From Rhodanobacter sp. (GTDB lineage Bacteria > Pseudomonadota > Gammaproteobacteria > Xanthomonadales > Rhodanobacteraceae): a stretch of DNA of 64,000 nt. The notes beneath the pieces were generated by a model that saw only the letters and a program-made list of their open reading frames with translations, did no database searches and was not told where the DNA came from. The stretch is taken from assembly GCA_040371205.1 (NCBI GenBank), contig AP031382.1, positions 868,001-932,000 on the forward strand. The letters are read 5' to 3'. Positions 34,129-46,793 of the stretch are shown here, one piece after another (within the stretch, counting starts at the first letter, position 1; every line of letters begins with the position of its first letter). The position numbers were made by a program, and so were the translations under genes.

Positions 34129-34693
34129 GGAGCAACTCCACATGGTTGTCGTTGAGGCTGGCACGCATGCCGACCCCGTTCATCTTACTGTCGCCTTGAA
34201 CGATCTGGGCCGGGGCGTCGGTCGCCATGCGGTTTTCCTTGGACCACACGGTGGCGTCGGAGGTCACCAGGTCGGTCGCCGCGTTGTCGGCATACGGCGG
34301 GCGATGCATGGTCACCGGGCCCTGCAGCTTGATCAGGGTGCCGCTCTTGTCCACCCAGCCGTACAGCGATTGGCCGTGCCAGTCCGGCACGCCGGGCTTC
34401 TTGGAGGCGAGATCGAACACCGGCGAGTTGATGTAGAGCGACTCGTCGCCTTCGCGGCGTTCCAGCTGCGGCGCATGCATGCGGAACGCGAGCTGGCCCT
34501 GCGGGTTGTACGACCACATCTTGAAATCGAACAGCGTGTAGCCCGAGCGCGGCGGGCCCACGAAATCGTTCTGCTTCGGCGCCGGCCCCATCCACCACAA
34601 CAGCAATTGGGCGAGCCCGGCCGCCAGCGCGACCAGCACGATGGCGCTGGCCAGCTTGCGGTCGCGGAACCACAGGCGCAGCGCAGCGATCAC
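34025..34693 (-). CDS. lptC: LPS export protein LptC
   Basis: A 222-residue bitopic membrane protein. One N-terminal helix ([20 protein letters not shown]) precedes a periplasmic jellyroll with [22 protein letters not shown] and [21 protein letters not shown], the usual C-terminal LptC signature. The GTG start at 34693 overlaps the kdsC stop by 4 bp (GTGA). About 30 residues beyond the signature ([12 protein letters not shown]...) are read from DNA that also encodes the lptA signal peptide in another frame. The last part may be non-functional. Confidence 0.88.
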   Translation of the reverse strand: MIAALRLWFRDRKLASAIVLVALAAGLAQLLLWWMGPAPKQNDFVGPPRSGYTLFDFKMWSYNPQGQLAFRMHAPQLERREGDESLYINSPVFDLASKKPGVPDWHGQSLYGWVDKSGTLIKLQGPVTMHRPPYADNAATDLVTSDATVWSKENRMATDAPAQIVQGDSKMNGVGMRASLNDNHVELLHDVHGILYPRKRNPATGPAGDRPAVPATGAGAQG

Positions 34694-35238
34694 TGCCAGC
34701 GCTCCCGCTCCGCGTCGCTCTTGCCCTGCGCATGCAGGATCAGGTCGCAGGCTTCGCGTGCCGCGCCCTGGCCGCCGGGCAGGCGGGTCTGCCAATGCGC
34801 GGCTTCGGCCACCCACGGATGTGCGTTGGCCACCGCCACGGCGAGGCCGGCGATACGCATGGCCGGCAGGTCGGGCAGGTCGTCGCCGACGAAGGCGGCC
34901 TGCTCGGGAGCGAGCTTCAGCGCCTCCAGCAGCTGCCGTAAGCAGGTGCGCTTGTCGCTCTGGCCCTGGTAGACGTTGGCGATGCCGAGTTCTTCGGCGC
35001 GCAGCGCCACCGGGTGGCTGATGCGCGCGGTGATGATGGCCACCTGCACGCCGTTCGCCTGCAGCCGCTTCAGGCCCAGGCCGTCGTGCACGTGGAACAC
35101 CTTGGTCTCGCGGCCGTCCTCGCCGTACCAGAGCCGGCCGTCGGTCAGCGTGCCGTCCACGTCGAACGCGGCCAGGCGGATTTTCGCGGCGCGGGCGAGG
35201 AGGTCGGCGGGAATGTCTGCGAGATAGTTGGCGGGCAC
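34690..35238 (-). CDS. kdsC: 3-deoxy-D-manno-octulosonate 8-phosphate phosphatase KdsC
   Basis: A 182-residue HAD phosphatase that releases Kdo from Kdo-8-phosphate for LPS core synthesis. The HAD nucleophile motif is [17 protein letters not shown] and AIITARIS (motif II) follow, and [11 protein letters not shown] is the metal-binding motif. The GTG at 35238 ([14 protein letters not shown]) gives the normal length. An open frame extends to 35343, but that would overlap kdsD and adds non-conserved sequence. Confidence 0.9.
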   Translation of the reverse strand: MPANYLADIPADLLARAAKIRLAAFDVDGTLTDGRLWYGEDGRETKVFHVHDGLGLKRLQANGVQVAIITARISHPVALRAEELGIANVYQGQSDKRTCLRQLLEALKLAPEQAAFVGDDLPDLPAMRIAGLAVAVANAHPWVAEAAHWQTRLPGGQGAAREACDLILHAQGKSDAERERWQ

Positions 35239-35314
35239 GATTCGGTGTTCTGGAGGGTCAAGAGCAAGAGCGGCTTGCCTGATTTGCCGATGCGCCGAGG
35301 CGCAGGCAGGCGAA

Positions 35315-38013
<2,699 letters not shown>

Positions 38014-38032
38014 GCGAGGCCCGCATGCAGGT

Positions 38033-38734
38033 TTACGGCTGCGAGTAGCTCACCAGTTCCAGGGTGAGGTCGCCGCCGTCCTGCTGGGCGATCTTCACCG
38101 GCACGGGGTATTTCGCCGGCACGTACCAGGCGTTGAACGCGCGGTTCTGGTCGGTGCGGTCCACGCGCACGGCGTCGAAGGAGCCGGCGGGCACGCTGAT
38201 CTTTTCGCTGGCGGCCGCCTTGAAGGTCTGCTTTTCCACGGCTTGCCGGCCGCCGACGGGGAAGGTGGCGCTTTTCGCGCCGTCGCGCAGCGCGACGCCC
38301 AGCGCCAGCGGCAGGGTGTTGCGCTCCACCATGCCGGGTTGCATGGGATAGCTGTGGCGCCGGCCGTTGTCGTCCACCTGCACGGTGCTGCCCTGCACGG
38401 CGAGTTCGCGCTGCTTCGGCTTGAACGCGGAGGCGAAGTGGTAGCTGTACGACACCGCCTGCGGCGTATGCCCGATCCAGATGAAGCGGGAGTCTTCCGT
38501 CGTGCTGGCGCCCAGGGCGGCGGCCAGGCCGGCCGTGCCGACGATCTTGTCGGTGTACTCGAACATGCCGCCGCCGAGCGGTTTCAGCGTCAGCGTGGCG
38601 TTGCCCATCGGCTGGCCGCCCTGCGACACGCGGTAGGTGGCGGTGAAGGACTGCGGCACGTCCACGGCCGAGGCCGCGGCGGCGGGCAGGAGCAGGGCCA
38701 TGGCGAGGCCGGCGCGGAGCAGGGAGGTCTTCAT
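38033..38734 (-). CDS. DUF3108 family exported protein
   Basis: A 233-residue protein with a signal peptide ([23 protein letters not shown]). The mature part resembles DUF3108 proteins: [21 protein letters not shown] at the start and [13 protein letters not shown] in the middle, mostly beta structure, suggestive of a periplasmic lipocalin-like barrel. The family is often encoded next to purN and purM in gammaproteobacteria, as here. Function is not known. It ends 20 bp from the murA stop (convergent). Confidence 0.8.
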   Translation of the reverse strand: MKTSLLRAGLAMALLLPAAAASAVDVPQSFTATYRVSQGGQPMGNATLTLKPLGGGMFEYTDKIVGTAGLAAALGASTTEDSRFIWIGHTPQAVSYSYHFASAFKPKQRELAVQGSTVQVDDNGRRHSYPMQPGMVERNTLPLALGVALRDGAKSATFPVGGRQAVEKQTFKAAASEKISVPAGSFDAVRVDRTDQNRAFNAWYVPAKYPVPVKIAQQDGGDLTLELVSYSQP

Positions 38735-38774
38735 GCCCTCGACTATAAGGCGCGTGCCTGAATCGCGCGCGACC

Positions 38775-39431
38775 CTACGGCGACAGTTGCGCCAGCGTGA
38801 GAGGCGCCGTCAACGGGCGGCCATCGAACATCGCCCTGCCGTTCCAGCGCAGGCGGCCGCCTGCGATGGCGCCGACAACGGCGGGAAGCAACCGGTGCTC
38901 TTCCGCCAGCAGGCGCCGCGCAAGGGTTTCCTCGGTGTCGCCTGCGCCCACGGGAATGCGCGCCTGCGCCACTACCGGGCCGCCGTCCAGTTCGGCGGTG
39001 ACGTAGTGGACGCTGGCGCCGTGCTCCGCGTCGCCAGCTTCGAGGCAGCGGCGGTGCGTGTGCAGGCCGGGGTACTTCGGCAGCAGCGAGGGATGAATGT
39101 TGATGGCACGGCCTTCCCATGCGGCCACCACGGTGGCGTCGATCACGCGCATGAAGCCGGCCAGCACCAGCAGATCCGCACCGCTGGCGGCGATCCGCGC
39201 GAACAGCGCGCGGTCGAAGCTTGGCCGGTCCGGATAGTCCTTCGGGTTCAGCGCCAAGCTGGGGATGCCGGCCGCTTCGGCCAGCCGCAGCGCGCCGGCG
39301 GAAGCCTTGTCGCTGGCCACCAGCACGAATGCCGCCGGCAACGCGCCGGCATCGCGCGCGGCGATCAGCGCGCCGAGGTTGCTGCCGCGGCCGGAGGCAA
39401 GCACGGCGACCTTGAAAAGGGGTTCGCTCAC
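38775..39431 (-). CDS. purN: Phosphoribosylglycinamide formyltransferase PurN
   Basis: A 218-residue GAR transformylase using 10-formyl-THF in purine synthesis. The catalytic triad is N111 and H113 in AINIHPSLLPKYPG, and D149 in ELDGGPVVAQ. SGRGSNLGALI is the phosphate-binding loop. It lies 7 bp downstream of purM, the usual purMN order. Confidence 0.94.
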   Translation of the reverse strand: MSEPLFKVAVLASGRGSNLGALIAARDAGALPAAFVLVASDKASAGALRLAEAAGIPSLALNPKDYPDRPSFDRALFARIAASGADLLVLAGFMRVIDATVVAAWEGRAINIHPSLLPKYPGLHTHRRCLEAGDAEHGASVHYVTAELDGGPVVAQARIPVGAGDTEETLARRLLAEEHRLLPAVVGAIAGGRLRWNGRAMFDGRPLTAPLTLAQLSP

Positions 39432-39438
39432 GAAGTGC

Positions 39439-40473
39439 TCAGCCGATGTGGACGCGCTCGTCGCCCGCCGCCTTCACCACTTCGCCGATCACGCGGCTGG
39501 CCAGTCCGTGCTGCGCCAGCAGGGCGGATGCCGCGGCCACCGCATCGCGCGGCAGGATCACGGTGAAGCCGACGCCGCAATTGAAGGTGCGCCACATCTC
39601 CTCGCGCGCCACCTTGCCTTCGCGCTGCAGCCAGTCGAACACCGGCGGCAGGGCGAGGCTGCCCGCGTCGAGTGCGAGGCCGAGGCCGTCGGGCACCACG
39701 CGGATGATGTTTTCCTTGAGGCCGCCGCCGGTGACGTGGGCCATGCCGTGGACGGCCGGGCCTTGCGACGCGATCAATTCCAGCATGGGCTTCACGTAGA
39801 TCGTGGTGGGCGCCATCAGCGCATCGGCGAGCTTCACGCCGCCCACGTCGAGATCCAGCGGGCGGCCGGCGCGCTCGACGATCTTGCGGATCAGCGAATA
39901 GCCGTTGGAGTGCGGGCCGCTGGAAGCCACGCCCAGCACCACGTCGCCGGCCACGATGGCGTCGCCGGAGAGCAGGTCGGCCTTTTCCACCGCGCCCACG
40001 GTGAACCCGGCGAGGTCGTATTCGCCTGGCGGGTACATGTCGGGCATCTCGGCGGTTTCGCCGCCGATCAGCGCGCAGCCGGCCAGTTCGCAGCCCCTGG
40101 CGATACCGCCCACCACGGCCGCGGCGGTGTCCACGTCCAGCTTGCCGGTGGCGAAGTAGTCGAGGAAGAACAGCGGCTCGGCGCCCTGTACCAGCACGTC
40201 GTTCACGCACATGCCGACCAGGTCGATGCCGATGGTGTCGTGGCGGCCCAGCTCCTGGGCCAGCTTGAGCTTGGTGCCCACGCCGTCGGTGCCGGAGACC
40301 AGCACCGGCTCCCGGTACTTGCCGCCGAGGTTGAACAGGCCGCCGAAGCCGCCCAGGCCGCCCATCACCTCGGGGCGGCTGGTGCGCTTGACCAGCGGCT
40401 TGATGCGTTCGACGAGGGCATTGCCGGCGTCGATATCGACACCGGCGGCGCGGTAGGTAAGGGCGTCGGACAT
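39439..40473 (-). CDS. purM: Phosphoribosylformylglycinamidine cyclo-ligase PurM
   Basis: A 344-residue AIR synthetase, the fifth step of purine synthesis. [14 protein letters not shown] is the glycine-rich nucleotide loop. [21 protein letters not shown] and [16 protein letters not shown] are family signatures, and [11 protein letters not shown] lies near the C-terminus. It heads the purMN pair and is divergent from the DUF2066 gene across 147 bp. Confidence 0.95.
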   Translation of the reverse strand: MSDALTYRAAGVDIDAGNALVERIKPLVKRTSRPEVMGGLGGFGGLFNLGGKYREPVLVSGTDGVGTKLKLAQELGRHDTIGIDLVGMCVNDVLVQGAEPLFFLDYFATGKLDVDTAAAVVGGIARGCELAGCALIGGETAEMPDMYPPGEYDLAGFTVGAVEKADLLSGDAIVAGDVVLGVASSGPHSNGYSLIRKIVERAGRPLDLDVGGVKLADALMAPTTIYVKPMLELIASQGPAVHGMAHVTGGGLKENIIRVVPDGLGLALDAGSLALPPVFDWLQREGKVAREEMWRTFNCGVGFTVILPRDAVAAASALLAQHGLASRVIGEVVKAAGDERVHIG

Positions 40474-40620
40474 GGCGGCAACCGGCGTGGGAAACGCGCA
40501 ATTCTAGCGCATCAGGCGGGCCGCCGACGCGGCCGCGCGCCGGTTTCGTGGCCGGCGGCATGGACGCCACGGGGGCGATTGGGCAGACTTCCGTGGTATC
40601 CCCGCCGAGTGTCCAGCCCC

Positions 40621-41607
40621 ATGCGCCCGTTCGCCACGCGTCTGTTTTCCGTCTTCCTGCTGCTGGGCCTGGTCGCATGGCAGCCGCTGCGCGCGCAGAG
40701 CGTCTCGCCGTATTCGGTGACGGTGCCGGTGACCGACACCAGCGATGCCCAGCGCAGCGACGCCTTCGCCAGCGCGCTCAGCCAGGTGCTTGCACGGGTG
40801 GCCGGCGGGCAGGACCTGCGCGGCAAGCCGGGTTACGACGACGCGCTGAAGAACGCCGCCGCGCTGGTGCTGCATTTCCAGTACGCACGGGCCGCCGGCG
40901 GCATGAGTCTCGCGGTGGATTTCGAGCCGGGCGCCGTGCGCCATCTGGTCAGCCAGCTCGGCGTCGCCGGCAGCGTGGCGGGCAAGCCGCCGGTGCTGCT
41001 GATGGTGCGCGGGAGCGACGGGCAGCTGCTGGACAAGGACGCGCTGGCCAGCCTCGCTGGCGCGGCCGCCGCGCGCGGCTATGGCGTGGCGTATGTCGAT
41101 CCGGCGAATGCGCCCGATCCCGCCAAGGTGGATGCTGCCGACCCGGACACGCTGGCGGCGATCAACCAGCAATACCACACCGGCCTGGTGCTGCTGGGCA
41201 CCCTGCATGGCGGCAGCGCGGACTGGACCCTGGTCTCCGGCGGCAAGGCGCAGCGCTGGAAGGGTTCGGCGGCCACCGAGGACGCGCTGATGGCCGATGC
41301 CGGCAATGCCGTGGTCGACCGGATCGGCCAGCAGCTCAATGTGATCGGCTCCACCGTCAACGACGAGAAGCTGTGGGTGAGCGGCCTCAACAGCGCGATG
41401 GATTACGCCGGCCTGCTCAGCCTGCTGCGCAGCGATCCCTCGGTGCACGGGGTCGTCACGCTGGGCGCCGACAACGACGGCATGCTGTTCGACGTGAAGT
41501 CGGCGATGCCGGCCGATGCGCTGGCCGCGAACCTGGCGGCCAGCGGGCGGTTGATCCGCGGCGAGGCGCATCCCGACACCGACGCCAGCCTGCGCTGGCT
41601 GCATTGA
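40621..41607 (+). CDS. DUF2066 family exported protein
   Basis: A 328-residue protein starting MRPFATRLFSVFLLLGLVAWQPLRAQS, a signal peptide. The mature part opens YSVTVPVTDTSDAQRSDAFASALSQVLARVAG, the DUF2066 signature, with YDDALKNAAALVLHFQY next. The C-terminal half shows SGLNSAMDYAGLLSLLRSDPSV. The family is usually encoded between purM and perM/hda in gammaproteobacteria, matching this locus. No biochemical role is established. Confidence 0.82.
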   Translation: MRPFATRLFSVFLLLGLVAWQPLRAQSVSPYSVTVPVTDTSDAQRSDAFASALSQVLARVAGGQDLRGKPGYDDALKNAAALVLHFQYARAAGGMSLAVDFEPGAVRHLVSQLGVAGSVAGKPPVLLMVRGSDGQLLDKDALASLAGAAAARGYGVAYVDPANAPDPAKVDAADPDTLAAINQQYHTGLVLLGTLHGGSADWTLVSGGKAQRWKGSAATEDALMADAGNAVVDRIGQQLNVIGSTVNDEKLWVSGLNSAMDYAGLLSLLRSDPSVHGVVTLGADNDGMLFDVKSAMPADALAANLAASGRLIRGEAHPDTDASLRWLH

Positions 41608-41626
41608 CGCATATCGAGGCTTTTGC

Positions 41627-42820
41627 ATGTTGAGCCACGAAGCCCATCACCGCTGGCAGATGTTGGCGATCGTCGCGGTCATCGTTTTCCTGCTGTGGCG
41701 GCTGTCGCCGATGCTGATGCCCTTCGCGGTGGCGGCGATGCTGGCCTACCTCGGCGATCCGCTGGCGGACCGGCTCGAACGCCTGCACGTGAGCCGCACG
41801 CTGGCGGTGAGCATCGTGTTCCTGCTGCTGGTCCTGCTGCTGGGCGGCGCCTTGCTGCTGCTGATCCCGTTGATCTCGCACCAGGTCGAAAACCTGATCC
41901 AGAACGTGCCGCGCTACGTGGATTGGGCCGAGCACACCGCGTGGCCGTGGCTGCAGGCCAAGCTGCACCTCGATCCGCGCACTTTCGACAGCGACCGGCT
42001 GGTCGCCGCGATCAAGGAGCACATCGGCTCGGTGGGCGGCATCGCCGGCCAGGTGCTGGGCAAGGTGTCGCGTTCCGGCCTGGGCTTCGTGCTGTGGCTC
42101 ACCAACCTGGTGCTGATCCCGGTGGTGACGTTCTACCTGCTGCGCGACTGGGACCGGCTGGTGGCGGCCATCGACTGCCTGCTGCCGCGTTCGGTCGAAC
42201 CCACCATCGCCTACCTCGCGCGCGAGTCGGATGCCGTGCTCGGCGCCTTCGTGCGCGGCCAGTTGCTGGTGATGCTGGCGCTGGGCATCTATTACGGCGC
42301 CACGCTGTCGCTGGTGGCCGGGCTGTCGGTGGGCGTGCTGATCGGCATGGTGGCGGGCCTGCTCAGCTTCGTGCCCTATCTGGGCTTCATCACCGGCTTC
42401 GGCGCGGCGATCATCGCCGCGCTGGTGCAGTACGGCGACTGGAACCACCTGCTGATCGTCTGCGGCGTGTTCATCGTCGGCCAGCTACTTGAGGGCTACG
42501 TGCTGGTGCCCAAGCTGGTCGGCGAGAAGATCGGCCTGCATCCGGTGGCGGTGATCTTCGCGGTGCTGGCCGGCGGCGAGCTGTTCGGTTTCCTCGGCGT
42601 GCTGCTGGCGCTGCCGGCCGCTTCGGTGGTGATGGTGCTGCTGCGCTACCTGATGGAGCGCTACCAGCACAGCGAGCTGTATACCGAGCAGGGCGAGGCC
42701 GATCCTGCCATCCACGAAGCGATCGCCGAAGTGGATGTCGAGGTGAGCACCGCGGCAGGCACGGTGGAGACCCGCGCGGTGATCGAGACGCCGTCGCGCG
42801 AACCGCCGGCCAGGCCATGA
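41627..42820 (+). CDS. perM: AI-2E/PerM family transporter
   Basis: A 397-residue membrane protein with about eight helices, of the AI-2E transporter (PerM/YdiK) family. LSPMLMPFAVAAMLAYLGDPLADRLERL near the N-terminus and FVPYLGFITGFGAAIIAALVQYG toward the end are the conserved pieces. Members include an AI-2 exporter and a sodium/proton antiporter. Substrate cannot be told. The C-terminal ~50 residues are a cytoplasmic acidic tail. The stop overlaps hda by 4 bp. Confidence 0.86.
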   Translation: MLSHEAHHRWQMLAIVAVIVFLLWRLSPMLMPFAVAAMLAYLGDPLADRLERLHVSRTLAVSIVFLLLVLLLGGALLLLIPLISHQVENLIQNVPRYVDWAEHTAWPWLQAKLHLDPRTFDSDRLVAAIKEHIGSVGGIAGQVLGKVSRSGLGFVLWLTNLVLIPVVTFYLLRDWDRLVAAIDCLLPRSVEPTIAYLARESDAVLGAFVRGQLLVMLALGIYYGATLSLVAGLSVGVLIGMVAGLLSFVPYLGFITGFGAAIIAALVQYGDWNHLLIVCGVFIVGQLLEGYVLVPKLVGEKIGLHPVAVIFAVLAGGELFGFLGVLLALPAASVVMVLLRYLMERYQHSELYTEQGEADPAIHEAIAEVDVEVSTAAGTVETRAVIETPSREPPARP

Positions 42821-43509
42821 TCCCGCAATTGCCGCTCGCCCTGCGCTGGCCGCGCCGCCAGCGCTTCGAACATTTCCATGCCGGCGCCAACGATGCCGCG
42901 CTTGCGGCGGTCGAGGCGCTGGCGCACGAGCCCGGCGCGCCATGGGTGTACCTGCACGGTCCCGCGGGCAGCGGCAAGAGCCATCTGCTGATGGCGGCCT
43001 GCCAGGCCGCCGGCGAAAGCGGTCGGAGCGTGCAGTACCTGCCATTGGCGAAACTCGCGGATCGCGCCGCCGCGATCCGTGGTGTGGCCGGCGGCGCGCT
43101 GCTGGCATTCGACGACCTGGGCGCCGTGGCCGGCGATCGCGAGGCCGAACACGCCCTGTTCGACCTCTACAACCGCGCCAAGGCCGAGGGTGCGGCCTTG
43201 CTGTTCGCTGCCGAAGCCACGCCCGCGCAACTCGGGCTTGGATTGCCGGACCTGCGCTCCCGCCTCGGCGCCTGCACCCAGTTCGCGTTGAAGCCGCTGG
43301 ACGACGCCGAGCGCCGTGAGGTACTCAAGGCCCAGGCCGGACTGCGCGGCATCGAACTGGATGAAGGCGTGCTGGGCTGGCTGTTCGCGCGGCACACCCG
43401 CGACCTTGGCGCGCTGCTCGACTTGCTCGACAGGCTCGATCAGGCCTCGCTCGCGGCGCAGCGGCGGGTGACGATCCCGTTCCTGCGCGGCTTCCTGAGC
43501 GAAAGTTGA
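42817..43509 (+). CDS. hda: DnaA regulatory inactivator Hda
   Basis: A 230-residue AAA+ protein homologous to the DnaA ATPase domain. The N-terminal QLPLAL matches the sliding-clamp binding motif that Hda uses to join DnaN. Walker A is GPAGSGKSHLLMA, Walker B is LAFDDLG, and the sensor-like LRSRLGACTQFAL follows. It triggers hydrolysis of DnaA-bound ATP after initiation, limiting re-initiation. The ATG overlaps the upstream perM stop by 4 bp (ATGA). Slightly longer GRPs at the C-terminus are within family range. Confidence 0.92.
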   Translation: MIPQLPLALRWPRRQRFEHFHAGANDAALAAVEALAHEPGAPWVYLHGPAGSGKSHLLMAACQAAGESGRSVQYLPLAKLADRAAAIRGVAGGALLAFDDLGAVAGDREAEHALFDLYNRAKAEGAALLFAAEATPAQLGLGLPDLRSRLGACTQFALKPLDDAERREVLKAQAGLRGIELDEGVLGWLFARHTRDLGALLDLLDRLDQASLAAQRRVTIPFLRGFLSES

Positions 43510-43687
43510 TCCTGGCGCTCAAATGATCGCGGCCGGTCCATCGGCCGGGATCCGGTGCGGGGCAGGGTTCGCATCCGTGCACCGGTGCCCGATCCGGCAG
43601 GTTTCCTAAAGTTCTCCTCGCCCGAGCCGACAGGCTCTGGGGCTGTCGTTTCCAAGATTTGGGGTGCATACGGATCAGGGAGGCGTA

Positions 43688-45733
43688 ATGAACTTCATAT
43701 CGACAGGTGATTTCGAAGCCGGCAAGCCGGTGATCTCCGCCGGGTCGGCGCCAGGCGGCTTGTCAGAGTTCTTCCGCTACCACGGCTTTTGGTCGCCGGG
43801 CGTTCGGCTGTTCCGGGCGATCAGCTTCCGCGTGAAGGCGATCATCATTGCACTGGTGTTCCTGGTGCCGATCACCCTGCTTGGCTGGAAGTACTTCTCC
43901 AGCGAAGCCGACCAGATCAGGATTTCGTCCAAGGAGCAAGTCGGCGTCGCCTACTCCGACAGGGTGATGGACCTGCTGCCACTGCTCCAGCATCGGCGCC
44001 AGCTTGTCATGCAGGGATTCAGCGGCGCCGGCGATCCCGCCGCGCTGAGCGAGGTCACCGCCGAGGTCAAGGCAAAGACGGCCGCCTTGGCGGCCTACCA
44101 GCAGCAGGTGGGCGGGGACCTTGGCACGACCAAGGCCTATGACGCGTTCGTGGTTGCTGGCGACGCGGTGCCGGCAGCCGAGAGCAAGGGAGCCACCGAA
44201 GCCTTCGAGGCTCATTCGGCCTATGTGCAGTCCCTGCTGGAGCTGCTGGCTGCGAGTACCGACGGCTCCAACCTCACGCTCGATCCTGAAGCTGACACCT
44301 ACTACCTGATGGACGTGGCGATGGCCCGTCTGCCCGCCATGATGGAGGCGGCCGCCCAGTTGCGCGCGCGCGGCAGGAGCGTGCTTCAGGCCGGCTCGGC
44401 GACGCCGGCGCAATCGCGTGAAATCATCAAGCACTACGACCTCCTGCGCAGCGAGGAGGCGGCGGCGTTGGTCGACCTGACCCGGGCCATCGGCTACAAC
44501 GCCGACATTGGCGCAGCCATCGACAACAAGGCGTCCTTGCTGGCGACCACTGCCCTCCTGGACGAGGTGGACAAGGTCGTGCTGGCGGGGGGGCGGGCAG
44601 ACGCGGCGACCAGCCATGTCGCTCTCGCCACCCAGGCGATCGAGGCCATGGACAAGCTGCAGGGCCAGGCCAGTGCCAAGCTCGACGCCTTGCTTGCCGC
44701 GCGGTTGGAGCACCTGCGGCGCGATCGCGATGCCGAGGCGGTCATGCTGTTGGCCTTCCTGCTCATTGCGCTGTATTTGTTCATCGCCTTCGGCCGCGTG
44801 CTCGGCGGCGGAATGAAGGAGATCACCCTGCACATCGATGCGATGCGCGAAGGCGACCTGACCACGCAGCCGCGTGCCTGGGGAGCGGACGAGCCGGCCC
44901 AGGTCATGTTGACCCTGCAGGCCATGCAGCAGGCCCAGCGACGCATGGTGGGGCAGATGCGCGCATCTTCCGATGCCATCGTCGACGCCAGTACCGAGAT
45001 CGCCAGCGGGACCGGAGACCTCAGTCGCCGCACCGAGATCTCGGCGGCCAACCTCGAGGAAACAGCCGCATCGATGGAACAGATCGCCGCGACCGTGAAA
45101 GGCAATGAGCAGGCGGTAGAGGAGGCGACCAAACTGGCGCTCGGCAACGCCCGCACCGCCGAAGAAGGCGGCGTGGTGATCGGCCGCGTCGTGCAGACCA
45201 TGGAGGCGATCAGCGAAGCTTCCGGCCGGATCGGCGACATCGTCGGCAGCATCGACGCCATCGCGTTCCAGACCAACATCCTGGCGCTGAACGCCGCGGT
45301 GGAAGCTGCACGGGCCGGTGAACAAGGCCGCGGTTTTGCGGTGGTGGCCTCCGAGGTGCGGGCGCTCGCGCAGAGCGTCGCCTCCTCCGCGCGCGAGATA
45401 AAGGGCTTGATCGGCACCAATCTCGAACAGGTCAACGCCGGTGTCCAGGTGGTGCAACAGGCCGGTGCGACCATCGGTGAACTGGTGGGCGGATCCAAGC
45501 GCATCCGCGAACTGCTCGACGAAGTGGCCGCCGGTGCCCGCGAGCTGAGCATCGGGGTCAACCAGACGACCTCGGCCGTGCAGCAACTCGACAGCGTGAC
45601 CCAGGAGAACGCGGCCCTGGTCGGTGAATCCGCCGCATCCATCGAAGAGTTGAAAGGGCAGGCGGAGCGGCTGGCTGCGGAAGTTGCGCGCTTCCGCGTG
45701 AGTGCCGACGAAGCGCCGCGCCAAACCGGTTAG
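43688..45733 (+). CDS. Methyl-accepting chemotaxis protein
   Basis: A 681-residue transmembrane chemoreceptor. TM1 is at about residues 49-67 ([16 protein letters not shown]). A large periplasmic, mostly helical sensor domain spans ~70-340. TM2 is near 355-372 ([19 protein letters not shown]), then HAMP. The signalling tip reads [36 protein letters not shown], the conserved hairpin; adaptation segments flank it ([21 protein letters not shown]). No C-terminal CheR pentapeptide is visible. The ligand is unknown. The start ATG at 43688 has a good ribosome site (agggaggcgta). It is a single gene with no che genes beside it. Confidence 0.92.
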   Translation: MNFISTGDFEAGKPVISAGSAPGGLSEFFRYHGFWSPGVRLFRAISFRVKAIIIALVFLVPITLLGWKYFSSEADQIRISSKEQVGVAYSDRVMDLLPLLQHRRQLVMQGFSGAGDPAALSEVTAEVKAKTAALAAYQQQVGGDLGTTKAYDAFVVAGDAVPAAESKGATEAFEAHSAYVQSLLELLAASTDGSNLTLDPEADTYYLMDVAMARLPAMMEAAAQLRARGRSVLQAGSATPAQSREIIKHYDLLRSEEAAALVDLTRAIGYNADIGAAIDNKASLLATTALLDEVDKVVLAGGRADAATSHVALATQAIEAMDKLQGQASAKLDALLAARLEHLRRDRDAEAVMLLAFLLIALYLFIAFGRVLGGGMKEITLHIDAMREGDLTTQPRAWGADEPAQVMLTLQAMQQAQRRMVGQMRASSDAIVDASTEIASGTGDLSRRTEISAANLEETAASMEQIAATVKGNEQAVEEATKLALGNARTAEEGGVVIGRVVQTMEAISEASGRIGDIVGSIDAIAFQTNILALNAAVEAARAGEQGRGFAVVASEVRALAQSVASSAREIKGLIGTNLEQVNAGVQVVQQAGATIGELVGGSKRIRELLDEVAAGARELSIGVNQTTSAVQQLDSVTQENAALVGESAASIEELKGQAERLAAEVARFRVSADEAPRQTG

Positions 45734-45750
45734 GGCAAGCGGGGCAATCG

Positions 45751-45772
45751 CCGGACGCCTTCGGACGTCCGG
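45751..45772 (+). terminator. Hairpin terminator after the chemoreceptor gene
   Basis: ccggacg (45751-45757) pairs with cgtccgg (45766-45772) 18 bp after the stop codon, followed by a T-rich ttgtcttg. A second hairpin, gccccg/cggggc, lies about 25 bp further on. Confidence 0.55.
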
Positions 45773-45868
45773 TTGTCTTGCCGCAGCACGCCCCGCGCGA
45801 TTCGCCGGGGCGCGGTTTGGTGCCGGATCGCCGGGGTGTCGCCGCCGGATCGCTTTTCGCTGGACTCG

Positions 45869-46690
45869 TCAGGCTTTGAGCAAATCGGGCGTCGCCTGCG
45901 CGCCGATGGCGTCGGTCATCGCCTTCGCCACGTTGAGGTTGCCGGCGATGAGGTTGCCGCTTTCGGGGATGCCGTCGCGGCCGGCGAAGTCGCCGTAGCG
46001 GCCGCCGGCTTCATGCACCAGCAGTACGCCTGCGGCCATGTCCCAGGGCTTGAGGCCGATCTCGAAATAGCCGTCGTAGCGGCCGGCGGCGGTGTAGGCG
46101 AGATCCAGCGCGGCGGAGCCGGAGCGGCGGATGTCCTCGGCCTGGCCGAGCAGGGCGCGGGTCATCGCGAGCTGCGCGTCGAGGTGGGCGCGCTGGCGGT
46201 AAGGGAAGCCGGTGGCGATCATCGCGCCGCCCAGGTTCTCGCGCTTGCTCACGCGGATGCGGGTGGGGCCGGTGCCCTTGTCCAGGTAGGCGCCGTCGCC
46301 CTTGCTGGCGGTGAACAGTTCGCCGCGCAGCGGGTCGAACACCACGCCGTAGACCGGCACGCCCTTGTCCAGCATGGCGATGGACACGCTGAAATGCGGG
46401 ATGCCGCGCAGGTAGTTGTGGGTGCCGTCGAGCGGGTCGATCACCCAGGTGAGTGGGCTGTTCTTCTTGCCGCCGGCACCGCTTTCCTCAGCGAGGATGG
46501 CGTGCTCGGGATAGGCGCGGCGCAGTTCCTTGACGATCTCGGCCTCGGCCAGCTTGTCGACCTCGGAGGCGAAGTCCATGCGCTGCTTCTCGACGACGGC
46601 GAGGCCGTCGATGCGGTTCATGTAGCGCAGGATCACATTGCCGGCGGCGCGCGCGGCGCGCACCGCGATGGTGATGGCGGGTCGGGTCAT
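45869..46690 (-). CDS. suhB: Inositol-1-monophosphatase SuhB
   Basis: A 273-residue IMPase-family protein. Metal-binding motifs are visible: AEESG, WVIDPLDGTHNYLRGIPHF and the C-terminal LKPWDMAAGVLLVHEAGG. SuhB acts as inositol phosphatase and, in E. coli, also as part of the rRNA antitermination complex with NusA. Start ATG at 46690. It is divergent from trmJ, the standard arrangement in gammaproteobacteria. Confidence 0.92.
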   Translation of the reverse strand: MTRPAITIAVRAARAAGNVILRYMNRIDGLAVVEKQRMDFASEVDKLAEAEIVKELRRAYPEHAILAEESGAGGKKNSPLTWVIDPLDGTHNYLRGIPHFSVSIAMLDKGVPVYGVVFDPLRGELFTASKGDGAYLDKGTGPTRIRVSKRENLGGAMIATGFPYRQRAHLDAQLAMTRALLGQAEDIRRSGSAALDLAYTAAGRYDGYFEIGLKPWDMAAGVLLVHEAGGRYGDFAGRDGIPESGNLIAGNLNVAKAMTDAIGAQATPDLLKA

Positions 46691-46793
46691 GGCTTCGGCT
46701 TGGCAAAAGAACGGGTTGCGGCCGGCGATTCTAGCAGAGCCACGTCCATGGCTGGCGTATCCTAGGCGGTTCCTGATTTTGCCGACGCCGCCC